The position numbers and the translations under genes are program-made. Positions 51,849 to 63,653 of a DNA stretch of 64,000 bases are shown here, one piece after another. The stretch lies in assembly GCA_037039685.1 (NCBI GenBank), contig JAWNGF010000013.1:889001-953000 (forward strand), in the 5' to 3' direction. The stretch's first letter is position 1. Every line of letters begins with the position of its first letter. The notes under the pieces were generated by a model. It saw only the letters and a list, made by a program, of their open reading frames with translations, was not told where the DNA came from and made no database searches. The stretch comes from Ceratobasidium sp. AG-K (lineage: Eukaryota > Basidiomycota > Agaricomycetes > Cantharellales > Ceratobasidiaceae).

Positions 51849-53253
51849 CGTGAGCTGGTTGTGACCGAATGAATGGCGGCCACACGGCGAGTGCGTTGCA
51901 GACACGCACAAGAAGGACGCGCACGGACCAGTCGATCGGATCAATCAGACGTGCTCGTCAGTAGACGCTGTGGGGGCGCTGTGCGGAGGACCGAGCTCGT
52001 CGTCGCCGGCAGTGAGGAGGGGCCGCAGTGAGCCTGGCGGGTTGAGGCGTGGTCGTGCCGCCCGTCCTTCTGATTGGCTCTCATACCGGTCCGATCTCGT
52101 CCGATCTCCCTCATACACGCACAAACAGCCCACTCGATGATTGTCGCCCAGCGCTTCTGTTCAATGCCCGGTCTGCGCCCAGTCCCTGGTGCAGATCACT
52201 GGCAAAAATTCCGCCGAGTGTGCTCCGAGGACCTCGGCTGAAGTTTCGTCCAACGCCATTGCCACTAAAGCCAATCTCCAGTCGCTTGAGATTAGCTCGT
52301 CTGGCCAGGCGACCGCAATTAGAGCCCATTTCAGTCTTGGTGATTCTTCGCAAACCCCAATTCTATGACTGTGCATCTACGATCGCGTCCAGTGCTATTT
52401 TCAACCTCCACCTGCATTCCGTCCCTCCCTTATTCCCCCAAGAATTCGCTCTCGGCTTCTCCCTCGCTCGGACACCCAGCCGCGCACGCACCGCACCTCC
52501 AGGGCCAGAAATTGTCCTTGCCACGTTTACCAAGGTTATGCATGTTGATTGGCAACAAAGCTAAACACTTTCTCCGATCCACCTGGATCTAATGTCAATC
52601 TCTACCATCATTACATACGCCCTAGACTGCCAAATGGAAGCTCGCCGATTGACATCTAGTCTTCTTGTGGCTCTCCCACCCTAGATCCACCTGCCTTTTC
52701 ACCGAGCCCGCACTTTATGCCCGCACCTAGTCCTGGTAAGTTTGAGCCATAAATGGGCATTGAAGCCGACAATAAGCATTCTCAATTAATGGTCAAGCTC
52801 TTCTGCTGACTTCCGTGGTGCCTGTAGGCGAAACCTGCCAACGCTCTGCATTGGTCATCTGCCAAGCGTATTGTTCTATCCGCTAACCTAATACAGCTCC
52901 AACACCCTCAAGTTCGCAATGACTTCAGCGGCGCGGTTCGAATATTCTTTCAAGGCTTGGTCATCGGCATCTCGGTCGCCCATACTATTGGTTGCAGGAA
53001 TTTCCACCCAAAGTGCTTGCCTCTCGAAATGGAACCTGTACAGCAAGGTCAGCATCAAACCTATCGCATGCATTCGGTCGAAATACGCTTCCCGAGCGCC
53101 AGCCGTCGAGATTCACATGTAATTGCAACTGCCACCTTTGCCGCGGCCATCTCCGCCGGGCGCGTAATCGTCATGGATCTTCAAATCGCCACGAGCCCAA
53201 GCTGCCAAGTGTTTGCGTCGATCATCTTAACATAACATTTGTCGACATCGGTC
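51849..53253. other. Intergenic region between the GATA gene and NACHT-kinase gene 1
   Basis: Divergent upstream regions of the two genes. GC-rich near the GATA gene, with pyrimidine-rich stretches (CTCCCTCGCTCGG near 52460). I saw no HGATAR-type cluster that would suggest autoregulation. Open frames at 52049-52564 and 52919-53235 have no recognisable domain and may be untranslated sequence. Confidence 0.5.
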
Positions 53254-55996
53254 ATGTCAGACCCGCCATATCTCTACGTAGTACCTCCCACTCTCCAAAT
53301 CGAGGAAGCATGTATCCCAGGAACCCGACAAACCATATTTGCCACGATCCAGACCTGGCTCACCTCGCCCGACCTCTCCACGTCCAAGGTGCTTTGGCTC
53401 GCTGATATCAGTGGTAGCGGTAAATCTGCCGTTGCCCGCCACGTCGCGTATACTACCACGCTTCAGAACCAGTTGCTATGCTCGTTCTTCTTCAAGCGAG
53501 ACATCGAGCCACAGTCCAGCACCTCAAGAGTGATTTCTACCCTCGCGCGCGAGATTGCGCGAACAGGAGGGCCAATCACATCCGAGGTTGCACAGAGCTC
53601 AAAAAATGCTAGCGGACTCGGGTACACCGAAGCGTTCCACACTCAGATCACCCTCCCGCTCTGCCATCACCCTCCCGACGGCCCTGCTTTGATTCTCATC
53701 GATGCCCTAGACGAGTCTGGCACTCCTGCCGAACGAGCCGAGTTTCTTGCCGCCCTGGTCCACGAGATTCCGCTCTTGCCAGATAATGTCAAACTCATGG
53801 TCACCAGCAAGCCTGCACAGGACATCGATGACGCGTTCAACAAGCTCAGCGTCGCCGTTTCCGACGAGGACGATAACGATAACGAGGACGACCACGAGGT
53901 ATATCGTCTCACATTCGATGTTTACGGACAGGAGAACCGACGGGACTTGCGCCGGTATATCTCGTATACGTTTGATCGCGTTGCGCGGGTGAAGCGTGAA
54001 AACGGGATAAAACTGCCGGTGAACTGGCCCTCGAACGACGAGCGCAAGAGTCTTGTTGCTCACGCCAACGGGTTATTTCTCTGGGTGTCAGTCGCTGCAG
54101 ATTATGTCGCGTGTGCTGACGACCCGCAACAAGCCCTGGATAAATTACTAGCTCTTCAGAGTCGACCTAGTCCTGAAGCTGCCATCGATGCACTGTATAA
54201 ACATATATTGCGCGCCGCAGAAGAATCACCAGACTTTAACCTTCCTACTTATCATGACATTCTGGATCTCGTACTTGCCTCCTCGAACCCAATCACTATC
54301 ACGGAGATCAATCTCACCCTACGCCGAGACGCCGGCCCTACCATCGTTTGCCTTCGCCCAGTATTGAGTTGTGAGCCTGTTGTCCGGATTGTGCACCAGT
54401 CATTCAGAGAGTACGTCCGAGACGCGCAGAAATGCGAATCCCGGTTCCTAATCACTTGGGGGACCCCATCGATTGATGCCAATCCTCCTGCTCTGGTTGG
54501 ATCGCCAGCATTGAATCCACAGCGGAAAGGCTCGTTTGGAAGCGGCCTTTATCCTGGGTTCCCACTGGTAAGTATTGTCTTCCCCCAGATTACAGAATAA
54601 CCTGACGGAACACAGCCTAGCCTGGCTACAGTTGCCTCGTACCCCCATGCCCAACATCAGGCACCAGACGTGAGCGAACTTATCGACATCGACTCGATTT
54701 CCCCCCATCCGGCAGCTCGTGGCGCGTATGGCGACATCTGGCGTGCACGCTATACGGACGGAACTGAGATTGCTATCAAGTCGATCAGAGTGTATGGAAG
54801 CGTTGCTGCTCGAAATCGGCACAAGCTCGAAAAGGCAAGGGCCGCTTGAAATATACATTTACTTGGCTAACAAGCGCCCGTGTCTAGAGCTCGGTGACAG
54901 AACTCGTTGTATGGTCTAGACTAAAGCACCCCAACGTGCTCGGGCTACTGGGTATATGCGTATTCGCCGGCGAGATTGGAATGGTATCAGAGTGGATGCC
55001 CAACGGGAATGTCACCGACTATACAGCGAAGCATTCAGAAGTTGATAAGCTCAAATTAGTATGCTTCTCCCAAAGATCAATTAGGGGCTCAATTTGCTAA
55101 TTTGTCATCCTCCAGATTCTTGACGTTGCTGCAGGATTATCGTATCTACACTCAAACGGAATTGTAAGCCGGCCAGCACTTGACTGCGTAACCTGTTGAC
55201 GTCCCACCTTGTAGGTACATGGCGACCTGAAAGGGGTGGGTATTTGGTCCTTCTTCCGCTCCAAGTGATGATCTGGAACCCATCACCAGGGGAACGTGGT
55301 CATATCCGCCGATGGCACAGGTCGACTGGTTGACTTCGGTCTCGCCAGGCTCACAGAAGAATCCTTAGGGGTTTCGACTACATCCACCCAGAGTGGCACA
55401 ACAAGGTGGATGGTGGGTATCTCTATATTACCGTGTGATGGTGGCAGCCGAACCTTGCATTCCTAGGCACACGAGTTAATTAGTCCAGCAGAGGGTTTGA
55501 AAGCATCACCAACATTTGCTTCTGACGTATATGCGCTCGGAATGGTATTTATTGTCAATCTGCCTTGCTTTCCGCACTGACACTCGGTAACAGACTATCC
55601 TGGCAAGTTGGCTTTGCCTCTGAGATCGGTTCACGCTAACCTCAGATCTGTGGCCAGGAAATATTGACAGGTCACCCACCCTTTAACGAGTTGAGAAATG
55701 ACTTTCAGGTGATGTTTGCGGTCATCAAGGGCGATCTACCACAACGTCCGTCAGTAGAGAGTGCACCGCAGCTGAGTGACCGGCTTTGGGAACTAATAGA
55801 GTGGTGCTGGCACCGGGACAGAGAACGTCGGCCCAAAGCTGAAGTTGTTTATGAGATGATCAAGATATTATATGCCCAGGTGAATCGGAAGCCAAAGGAG
55901 GTACTGGTAGATTTGAGAGGAATGTCATGCCAAGGCGGTCCGGGACCAAATGATTCCGTTGGAGTACCTTATCCTGAGAACGACGACGAACTTTGA
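53254..55996 (+). pseudogene. NACHT-kinase gene 1 (frameshift in kinase domain)
   Basis: A STAND-type ATPase fused to a protein kinase. Exon 1 (53254-54567, 438 codons) has Walker A GSGKS at residues 54-58 and Walker B ALILIDALDE (about 145-154). Kinase exons 54616-54834, 54888-55058, 55116-55163, 55215-55235, 55290-55412, 55467-55545, 55594-55602 (9 nt) and 55658-55996 carry AIKS, VHGDLKG, VDFGLARL, DVYALGM and RPKAEVV. The APE motif reads AHE. Exon 55467-55545 has 79 nt where gene 2 has 78: an extra A in the run at 55500-55503 shifts the frame to TGA within nine codons. Otherwise 773 residues would result. Introns at 54835 and 55603 begin with GC. Either a recent pseudogene or a one-base assembly error. 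The kinase is tyrosine-kinase-like; no WD40, ankyrin or TPR repeats follow. Confidence 0.8.
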
Positions 55997-56303
55997 ACTT
56001 AATATCGTGTAGCATGCACTCTTCCGTCCAATAATATTTGATTCTTACCTTGTATCTGATTCTGATACCCATGCAAGGTAGAACCGCCATCTGGTCTGGA
56101 GCGGGACCAGGGGCCGATTACTCAGTCCTGTTTATAGGCAGTGTTGACTCGGAGGGATTTTGAACTCGAATCAAATCATTGCGTACCAATGCTTTATATG
56201 AACCGACCATCGTCAAAAGCTGTTGAGCGTGACTTGGACACTCAAGCCGCCAACCCCCCTCATAGATAGCTAAGTATACCGCCATCACAGTCTCGCGTCG
56301 GCC

Positions 56304-57789
56304 ATGCCAACTCCCGTACTCGTGAATCGTACAGTTGTGTTTAAATCGGTATGATATGCAGACGGTAGAGCAATCGCCATAAAGTCATTGAGGCCTGATG
56401 GGCCAGTTTCGGTCGCTAGTTCAGCGAGCTTGAAGCTAGAAAAAGTATACCCATGTTTTGCGATACTCACCTTCATGAATAGAACTTGGTTCAGGAGCTC
56501 AAGGTATGGTCTAAATTGGACCATCTAAATGTACTTGGATTACTCGGCATATGCGTACTAGATGAACGGATTGGAATGATATCTGAATGGATGCCCAATG
56601 AAAATCTAGGAGATTACATTCACAAAAACCCAGGGCTAGACCAGCTGAAGCTGGTAAGAGATGAATTATGTCAAATGAAAACTTGGGGCTAACTGTGGTG
56701 ATGAAGGTTCAAGACGTAACTGCCAGGTTGGCTTATTTACACTTATGCAAAATTGTGAGTTCGTTGGGATCCAGGTGCCAGAATCGACTGAAGCTCGTCA
56801 AAGGTACACGGCGACCTCAAAGCTGTCAGTACCGAGTCAGGATAATTGACTCTAGACTGATGTCATGGTTTGAGTAGACCAACACCGTTATTTCAGCTGA
56901 TGGGACAGCCCGACTCGTCGATTCGGTTTAGCCAGACTGGTCGAGGAGTCGAAGGGCTATTCGACGACCCCAAGTGTCAAAGGGGCGTTCAGGTGGATGG
57001 CAAGTTGATGAGCATCTGGTATTGTCGGTGTTACTGAACAAAACATCATTAGGCGCCTGAGCTGTTCGATCTTGACGAAGGGCTGAAAGCGAAATCCACA
57101 TTTACCTCGGATGTGGCCGCAGTGTATGCATTGGCAATGGTAAGCTTGACGTCTATTTATATTGATACTGCACTAACTCATGATAGACCATGTTGACGTG
57201 TTATCTCATCCGACATGAGATTCCCCTGAGCATCTGCAAAGACCATTGGCCTCCAGAGTAGCTCCAGAGTACTCAGAGTGCTTAGGTAAACCTAAATTTC
57301 CCAGAGTGCCCAGAGTGACTCTAGAGTACTCTGGGAGATAGCAGGCTATGTATGTTTGTTGAGTTCTACTTAGTAAGCTGTAGAGTTGAATTTCAAATTC
57401 CCGATTTATCGCTGCCTGTTATCTCCCAGAGTACTCTAGAGTCACTCTGGGCACTCTGGGATATTTAAGGTTTACCTAAGCACTCTGAGTACTCTGGAGC
57501 TACTTTGGAGTCCAATGGCCTTTGCAGACGGAACCTTTTTTGGTCGTGGCAAGAAATATTGTCAAATGAACCACCACTTCGCGAATTCATGAACGACGCA
57601 CAGGTGGTCAATGCCGTAGTGATACACAGGCATCGGCCAAAGCGGTCCCAGACGGAACAGGCGCCTCAACTCTGCAAACAGATGTGGGATTTGCTCACCT
57701 CATGTTGGCATGATGATAGAGAGCGTAGACCTGATGCATCTTTCGTCGATAAGCAAGTGAAACTTATGTGCAGTGCCAACTCGGAATAA
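56304..57789 (+). pseudogene. NACHT-kinase relic 1 (NACHT deleted, kinase broken)
   Basis: Begins MPTPVLVNRTVV, matching the first residues of gene 2 (MSTPVLYVIPP), but after about 15 codons and a stop it jumps to the kinase N-lobe (YADGRAIAIKSLRPDGP), so the whole NACHT part is gone. Kinase pieces follow: WSKLDHLNVLGLLGICVL, MISEWMPNEN, DVTARLAYLHLCKI, ISADGTARLVD. The DFG motif is destroyed by a one-base deletion giving an in-frame TAG at 56932-56934. The 9-nt microexon ACCATGTTG near 57187 is still present. The last exon (EPPLREFMNDAQVV to the stop at 57789) lies beyond a fold-back repeat inserted in the last intron. Confidence 0.82.
57234..57527. repeat. Fold-back (MITE-like) element in relic 1
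   Basis: 294 bp with inverted arms of about 112 bp: CTGCAAAGACCATTGG at the left end and its near reverse complement ending CCTTTGCAG at 57527. Arms are rich in CAGAGTACTC and CAGAGTGCCCAGAGT motifs. The central 65 bp is unrelated. No coding capacity and no clear TSD. It lies in the last intron of the relic. Confidence 0.85.
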
Positions 57790-57869
57790 GCAAGACTATG
57801 CATGCAATGTATCAGTACTAGAAATGAGAATTATGTCCAGGTCTTACAGTACCATTTACCACTCATAGG

Positions 57870-58855
57870 ACCCGGTCGAGGGAGCGCAGACATGGCTAGT
57901 GAGCTGGGCCACCCTAATGTGCTCGGGTTACTCGGTATGTATGCACATTGGATGAATAAAACCCCATGGTTACCGGATGGATACCCAATGGAAACATGGG
58001 AGATTACATTCAGGAAGACACGGGAGGGGGCAGGATGAAACTGGGAAATCATAGGTTGCGTCGAATAATAACTTACAACTGAACGCGTAACGGCCGGGTT
58101 GTCGTACCTACATCAACGCCAAACTGCGAGCTTACTGGGACATGGATGTTGACCCACTGACATATCGACATATAGCTTGTCAAAGGCCTGGCAAAATTAT
58201 TTCTGGCTGACTCGAGTAGGCCGGCGTCGCTACTTCAGCCGATGAGATAGCGCGGCTCACCGACCTTGGTAGTTCGGTCGAAGAGTCACCAGAGCATTCA
58301 AATGGATGGTAAGTTAGCGAATACGTTGGGTTACTGTACATTATTATAAAGTCGCAGTGTACCCTGTCCCAAATTGAATTGATAGTGGGACAGACCCAGC
58401 TGCATCGTTACAGGAGCGCCCAGTGTTAATGTGTCTAAACTAAACATTATCGGCTGTGGGGGTGTACAATCCCAATGAAGGGCCGGAAGCGAGACCAGCA
58501 GTCACCTCGGACGTGTATGCGCTATGAATGATGAGTTTAACAGCTATTCTCACTCAAAGCGGTACTAATTCACGATAGACCATGTCAGCCTACTCAACTT
58601 CTTTTATAGTCATTTCAAGAGATCTTGTCAAACGTATTACTATTCCGCGAGTCAATGAACGACGGACGGATCATTCACACTGTCACACACGACCACTAGC
58701 CAAAGCGACCCACAGTTGAACGGTTACCACTCCAACTCTGTGGAAAGCTGTAGGGTTTAACGACCTTGCATTTGCACAGTGATAGGGAGTCGGCCTGATG
58801 CGCATTCTATCAGCAAGAAAATGAAGGTTATCCACAATGGCGACTTGGAATGAGC
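57870..58855 (+). pseudogene. NACHT-kinase relic 2 (heavily decayed kinase)
   Basis: Kinase remnants only: ELGHPNVLGLLGMYAHW near 57900, TAGLSYLHQ near 58095, SDVYAL followed by TGA near 58525, a damaged microexon region (AGACCATGT near 58577), and EILSNVLLFRESMNDGRII near 58620-58675 ahead of a degraded C-terminus. Multiple stops and frame changes. No NACHT part is visible. It lies in tandem with genes 1 and 2 on the same strand. Confidence 0.72.
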
Positions 58856-59330
58856 TGCAAAGGCCCTGCAATAATTTCGTTATGAGGACGACTGTCCAGC
58901 GTCGGTTGTGTGGTTTGTTTTGTGAAAGCGAGCGCATCAGATGAATAATACGTTTCCTCAACCGGCAGTTGCCTCGTGCTATATTCATACAGAACCGCCC
59001 TGTTGAAGACCGAATTGCCGTGTTGGGTCATATTTGTGGCAAAACCCGTTGGCGATCACTCAGTTTCATTCACGTGCACGGGCTGTAACAAGCTTCGGAT
59101 TCATGGTTTACCCTTGTCTCTGCACCGTGAACCCGCAATATGCAAGTGGAGAGTATGAATATTATATTTTGTCCCTCAAACGGTTCTATAACCCACGTGT
59201 CCATTCAGTGAACACAATGCTTGTGATAGAACTTCTGGCGCCAAAGCACTTGTACCTGACTTCTACCTGCCCTAGCCGCCAAGTATCGCCCCCGATCATA
59301 CCTAATTATAAACCAAGACTCATATAGGTT
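58856..59330. other. Upstream region of NACHT-kinase gene 2
   Basis: Short frames without recognisable domains. This should contain the promoter of gene 2. I found no similarity I could trust to the region upstream of gene 1. Confidence 0.5.
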
Positions 59331-61860
59331 ATGTCAACCCCCGTACTCTATGTGATCCCACCGACTGTCAAAATCGAAGCCGCATGTTTACCCGATACGC
59401 GAGAAACGGTTCTTGGCATCATCCAAAGGTGGCTCATGTCACCCAGCCTTTCCTCCTCCAAAGTGATGTGGCTCGCAGATATTAGCGGGAGCGGGAAATC
59501 TGCTGTTGCTCGCCATGTTGCGTATACGAGTGGGCTTGAACATCAGCTGCTCTGCGCCTTTTTCTTCAAACGGGACATTGCGTCTCAGGCGACTACGTTG
59601 GGGGTGATACCAAGCTTGGCACGCGACCTAGCCAACCGCAAAGGAAGCCCGATCGCAACTGACATCGCAAAGGGCTCCACTCGCGTCAAGGGACTCGGGT
59701 ACACGGAGGCATTCCATCTCCAGATAACTGCTCCATTATGCCACTATCCCCCCGAGCGCCCTTCTTTGATCCTTATTGATGCCCTCGACGAATCCGGCCA
59801 ACCAGCTGACCGTGCCGAGTTTATTGCCGCATTGATCCACGAGGTCCCGCTTTTACCGCCCAGCGTTAAAATACTTGTCACGAGCAAGCCGACGCAAGAT
59901 ATCAGTGACGCATTCAATAGGCTCAATGCAGCCTCCGGCAGCAGTGGTCGGGGTCTTGCGGTACACCGGCTCACGTTTGATGTCTATGGACAAGACAATT
60001 GGGAAGATTTGAGCAAATTTGTCTCACACACGTTTAGCCGCATAGCTCGATCCAAGCGCAAGCAGGTACCCACCATCTGGCCGTCGAACGAACAGCAGAT
60101 TAGCCTAGCCGCCCACGCGAATGGCCTGTTCCTCTGGGTATCTGTCGCCGCAGACTACGTCGCTTGCTCAGCCAATCCTCAACAAGCGCTCGACGAGCTT
60201 TTAGCGCTAGAGAACCGACCGAGTCCCGAAGCCGCGATGGACGCGTTATACAAGCACGTATTGTTTGCAGCAGAAAAGAGTCGTGGTTTCGACCTTGCCA
60301 TCTACCGTAAAGCCCTCGATCGGGTCCTCACGACTCCCAATCCGATGACCGTTGACGAGTTGACGAGTGCTCTGAACCGTGACGCGGGTCCCACGATATC
60401 GTGTCTCAGGCCAGTCTTGGGCTCGGAAAGTATGGTCCGAATCGTGCACCAGTCGTTCAGAGAGTTTGTACAAGATCCCCAGAAATGCGAAAGACGGTTC
60501 TTAATCATCCGGGAACCACTGGCGCTCGGCATCCATTCCTCCGCTCTCTCCGAGTCGTCGAGCTTTGCAAGTGGGAGTGGAGGGTCGTTACGGGGACCGA
60601 CATCTCCTCCTCTTGCAAAGGTAGGGTTTGTTGCTACTACTTGGTTTGGGCGGGACTAACGCCACACAGCCCCGACTAGGTACCATTGCGTCGTATCCCT
60701 ATGCGCAACACCTCGCGCCGGATATGAGTACGTTCATCGAGGAGAGTTCGATCCCAGTCCGGGCCGCAGCTGGAGGAGCATTTGGCGGCATTTGGCGGGG
60801 ACGATGCAAAGATGGCAGAGAGATTGCCATCAAGTCTCTGAGGGCTGACGGACCTGCTTCTATCAGTGATCCTCGTAGGCTCGAAAAGGTGAGTGCTCGC
60901 ATATACCCGTATGAATTGGCGCTTACCGTAAGCAGAATTCGGTCAAGGAGCTCGCAGTATGGTCCAAACTGGATCATCCAAATGTTCTTGGGCTGCTAGG
61001 TATATGCATCTTGGATGATGGGATCGGAATGGTCTCTGAATGGATGCCGAATGGAAACGTGGGGGAATATCTGCGAAGAGCCCCGAACGCGGATAGGCTG
61101 AAACTCGTGAGCAATACGGAGGATGGGACTTGAGCCAGGTACTCAATCTTGCATAGATCCGGGACGTGACTGCTGGGTTGGCGTATCTGCATCTGTGCAA
61201 AATTGTGCATGGCGACCTCAAGGGCGTATGTATTGTGCCGTTGAATACGCAATTCCAAACTGACTTGAGCAGGCCAACATTGTCATCGCAGCCGACGGGA
61301 CGGCTCGACTCGTGGACTTTGGACTAGCCAGGCTTGCTGAAGAGTCGCTTGGCTACTCTACCACTTCGGGTGTCAAGGGCACATTCAGATGGATGGCAAG
61401 TCAATAAATGACGTGAGGTGCAATCTCTGAACACGGTGATAGGCGCCGGAGCTCTTTGACCCAGATGAAGGCGTAAAAGCGAAATCGACTTATACGTCGG
61501 ACATTTACGCGTTGGGAATGGTGAGTCCCATCAATTGATACTAGAACTCGTAATAACTCTTGTCAGACCATGCTGGCAAGTCAATCAGTCCTTTGAGGGA
61601 GCCATCTCACGATTTTCCAATCACAGGAAATACTGACTGGCCAGCTCCCTTTTTGCGACCTGATGACGGATGGGCAGGTAATGGCAGCAGTGATTCTCGG
61701 TCGACGCCCACCGCGACCTCCGACGAACAGGACGCCACAACTGAGCAACGAACTGTGGGGGTTGATGGAATTGTGCTGGCATCGTGATAGGACCTGTCGA
61801 CCCAGTGCACATGCTGCAGCCAAGACGGTCAAGGCGATTTTCATTGACAATTTGGAATGA
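59331..61860 (+). CDS. NACHT-kinase gene 2 (intact STAND ATPase-protein kinase fusion)
   Basis: 730 residues from eight exons: 59331-60620, 60670-60888, 60936-61106, 61157-61225, 61273-61395, 61443-61520, 61567-61575 and 61627-61860. Residues 1-430 hold the NTPase: Walker A GSGKS at 53-57 and Walker B LILIDALDES near 146-155, followed by a helical region (HANGLFLWVSVAADYVA). The kinase has a Gly-rich GGAFGGIWRG, lysine 485 (AIKS), HGDLKG at 578-583 with N585, DFG 598-600, APE 625-627, SDIYALGM and the terminal CWHRDRTCRPS. HGD replaces the usual HRD, but the catalytic D, K and N are kept. Two introns begin with GC (61396 and 61576). It probably senses a ligand through the STAND module and signals through the kinase, by analogy with fungal NLR-like proteins. 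It lacks C-terminal repeats, so the sensor part is unclear. Confidence 0.85.
61567..61575 (+). other. 9-nt microexon of NACHT-kinase gene 2
   Basis: ACCATGCTG (T-M-L) between a GT-AG intron (61521-61566) and a GC-AG intron (61576-61626). It is needed to join YALGM to EILTG, the kinase subdomain IX sequence. Gene 1 has ACTATCCTG at 55594-55602 in the same context, and relic 1 keeps ACCATGTTG. Confidence 0.82.
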
Positions 61861-62984
61861 TGTCGGGATAACCTGCAATAATAAAATGCGATACAAATTT
61901 GTTAGACTCCGAGTGCTCGTGGGTTGCCTTTGGATTTGCACCTGAGCAAATCGAATCATAGAAATGTATGGTGAATTCCAGTTTTATAGAATAGTGGAGT
62001 CTCATAGCGGCCAAACGCATATATCCAACCTTTTCTTGCATCAGAAATGACGGAGTGAGAAGCAAAGTAAACCACATGTACTTTTTCTCACGTGCAACTC
62101 AGCCAACTAGCAGTCAGACAGCCATGCTAGCCTAAGTAGTGCCCGTATACCTCTATGATGTTGTATAAATAGCAGACCACAATTCCCCCAAGTGGCAATG
62201 TACTTGATGGTTCCAAGTAGGTGTGATGTGTGTCGGGAGAACCCCTTTCACATGACTTCTTGATCTTGTTTAATCGATCCTGTATCTAGTCACTGCGAAC
62301 CCAACTTAGGCTCTAGTAGCTTCGTCGCAATACGTGCAAGAGTAAAGGAATATATGTGACAGAGTGTGTAATCGTACATACAGTCGCCAAGGACCAGAGG
62401 GCTTGGGGAATCTCGTGTGTAGCACGCAGATGGGGGTCTGGGGCGCCGAGACGCGTTCGGAACTCGCGGGTCAGGTGGCCATGCTGACGACTGTCATGTA
62501 GTGTGGCAGGGCGGGTGTACTTACGGAGGAAAGATCAGGAATCGGGAATGTTTTGAGAGTATATTGACGAAAAAAATCGGATATTGGATGGAACAGAGGG
62601 AAGGCGGGTGGGACACAATAAAATAAAGACCCGACGCTGAGGCAGATGCGTAGGCTAACGTGGTCGACTGCAGAGCTATCGACCCACGTGATCCGTGAAT
62701 ATACGAGCTCCTGCGCGACCTGGCGCCTAAGTCCCGGCTGTACGACTTCGCAAGCTCCAGCATACAGCCACACTGTTAAGTGTTCGAATACTGGTACTCA
62801 TTTGCTAGGCGCAATGTCATAATATAATAAACACATTTGAATTGATATATGCTTGTATGTATGGACATTGCTTGATCGCAAGTATGATGGGGCCAAGCAT
62901 GAAGGATAACGTTGCATGATAGCATCCGCCCAGATTGTGCAGAAGAAATATTATTGAACAACCTGTCAATTCAATAGCAACAAA
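61861..62984. other. No supportable gene
   Basis: 3' flank of gene 2 and AT-rich intergenic sequence. Frames at 62471-62773 (minus) show no recognisable domain. Confidence 0.55.
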
Positions 62985-63400
62985 TCATAATCGGTCTCTT
63001 CCATAATTATACTCAACTAGCAATTTCCTCCAAATGTCCTCTAATTCTTGTAGCGGTGGTCTATCCTTGGGCACCATCTGCCAGCATTCTTTTTTTAGAT
63101 CCCATACTCGGCAAACCATGGGATATTGGCTCAGGTCCAGTTCTAACTCCTTAGCGGGGCACCCTCTGTCCTTGGCCTTGAGTTGTTGACACTGCATTGC
63201 AACCAGGTGCCCTTTGTGACCAAAGTCCCAAGGGAGAGCATGCTCATATGAATCTAGCATACAAACAATTAGAGGCGAGGGTGATTTGAAAGTGTTCATA
63301 CCTACCTCCAGAGCAACACAGCCAAATGCCCACACATCATGTGCATACACCCACGGGAAGATGCAAAACACGCTCGGTGTCCACAAAGGGTCTTATGGCG
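62985..63400 (-). pseudogene. Protein kinase C-terminal fragment (minus strand)
   Basis: Reads YAHDVWAFGCVALEV (subdomain IX) and, after a probable 48-nt intron (donor GTATGA near 63299, acceptor CTAG near 63252), DSYEHALPW, then VWDLKKECWQMVPKDRPPL, the terminal kinase lobe, ending at 62985. No ATP-binding or catalytic loop is found to the right; upstream of about 63400 the frame does not continue as a kinase. So it is either a relic or the end of a gene whose other exons I could not recognise. VWAFGC differs from the DIYALGM of the NACHT-kinases, so it is a different kinase subfamily. Confidence 0.6.
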
Positions 63401-63653
63401 ACGTCAACACACCCAGGAACAGTGCTGACGCGATCAGGAACGGCGACACTCCCCTTTTTGGCGTTCTCGGTGGTACTATGTTGTGGCGGTGAGTATTTTA
63501 TCCTTATTCGGTTCTTATCTCAATTGAAGATGATGATAGATTGCTGTATCAACGAGGCATATGGTCCTATATCTCCAGCATATCTCGGAGATATCGCTGG
63601 AGATGAGCAATTGCTATAGAAATAGAGCTTATTAGCCGCGAAGCCCCACTATG

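Noticed and set aside
52049..52564. 171-residue plus-strand frame upstream of the GATA gene
   Set aside because: No domain, pyrimidine-rich promoter-like sequence, overlapping frames on both strands; open by composition.
52919..53235. Possible small gene or 5' exon before NACHT-kinase gene 1
   Set aside because: Two competing frames, no recognisable motif and no counterpart upstream of gene 2.
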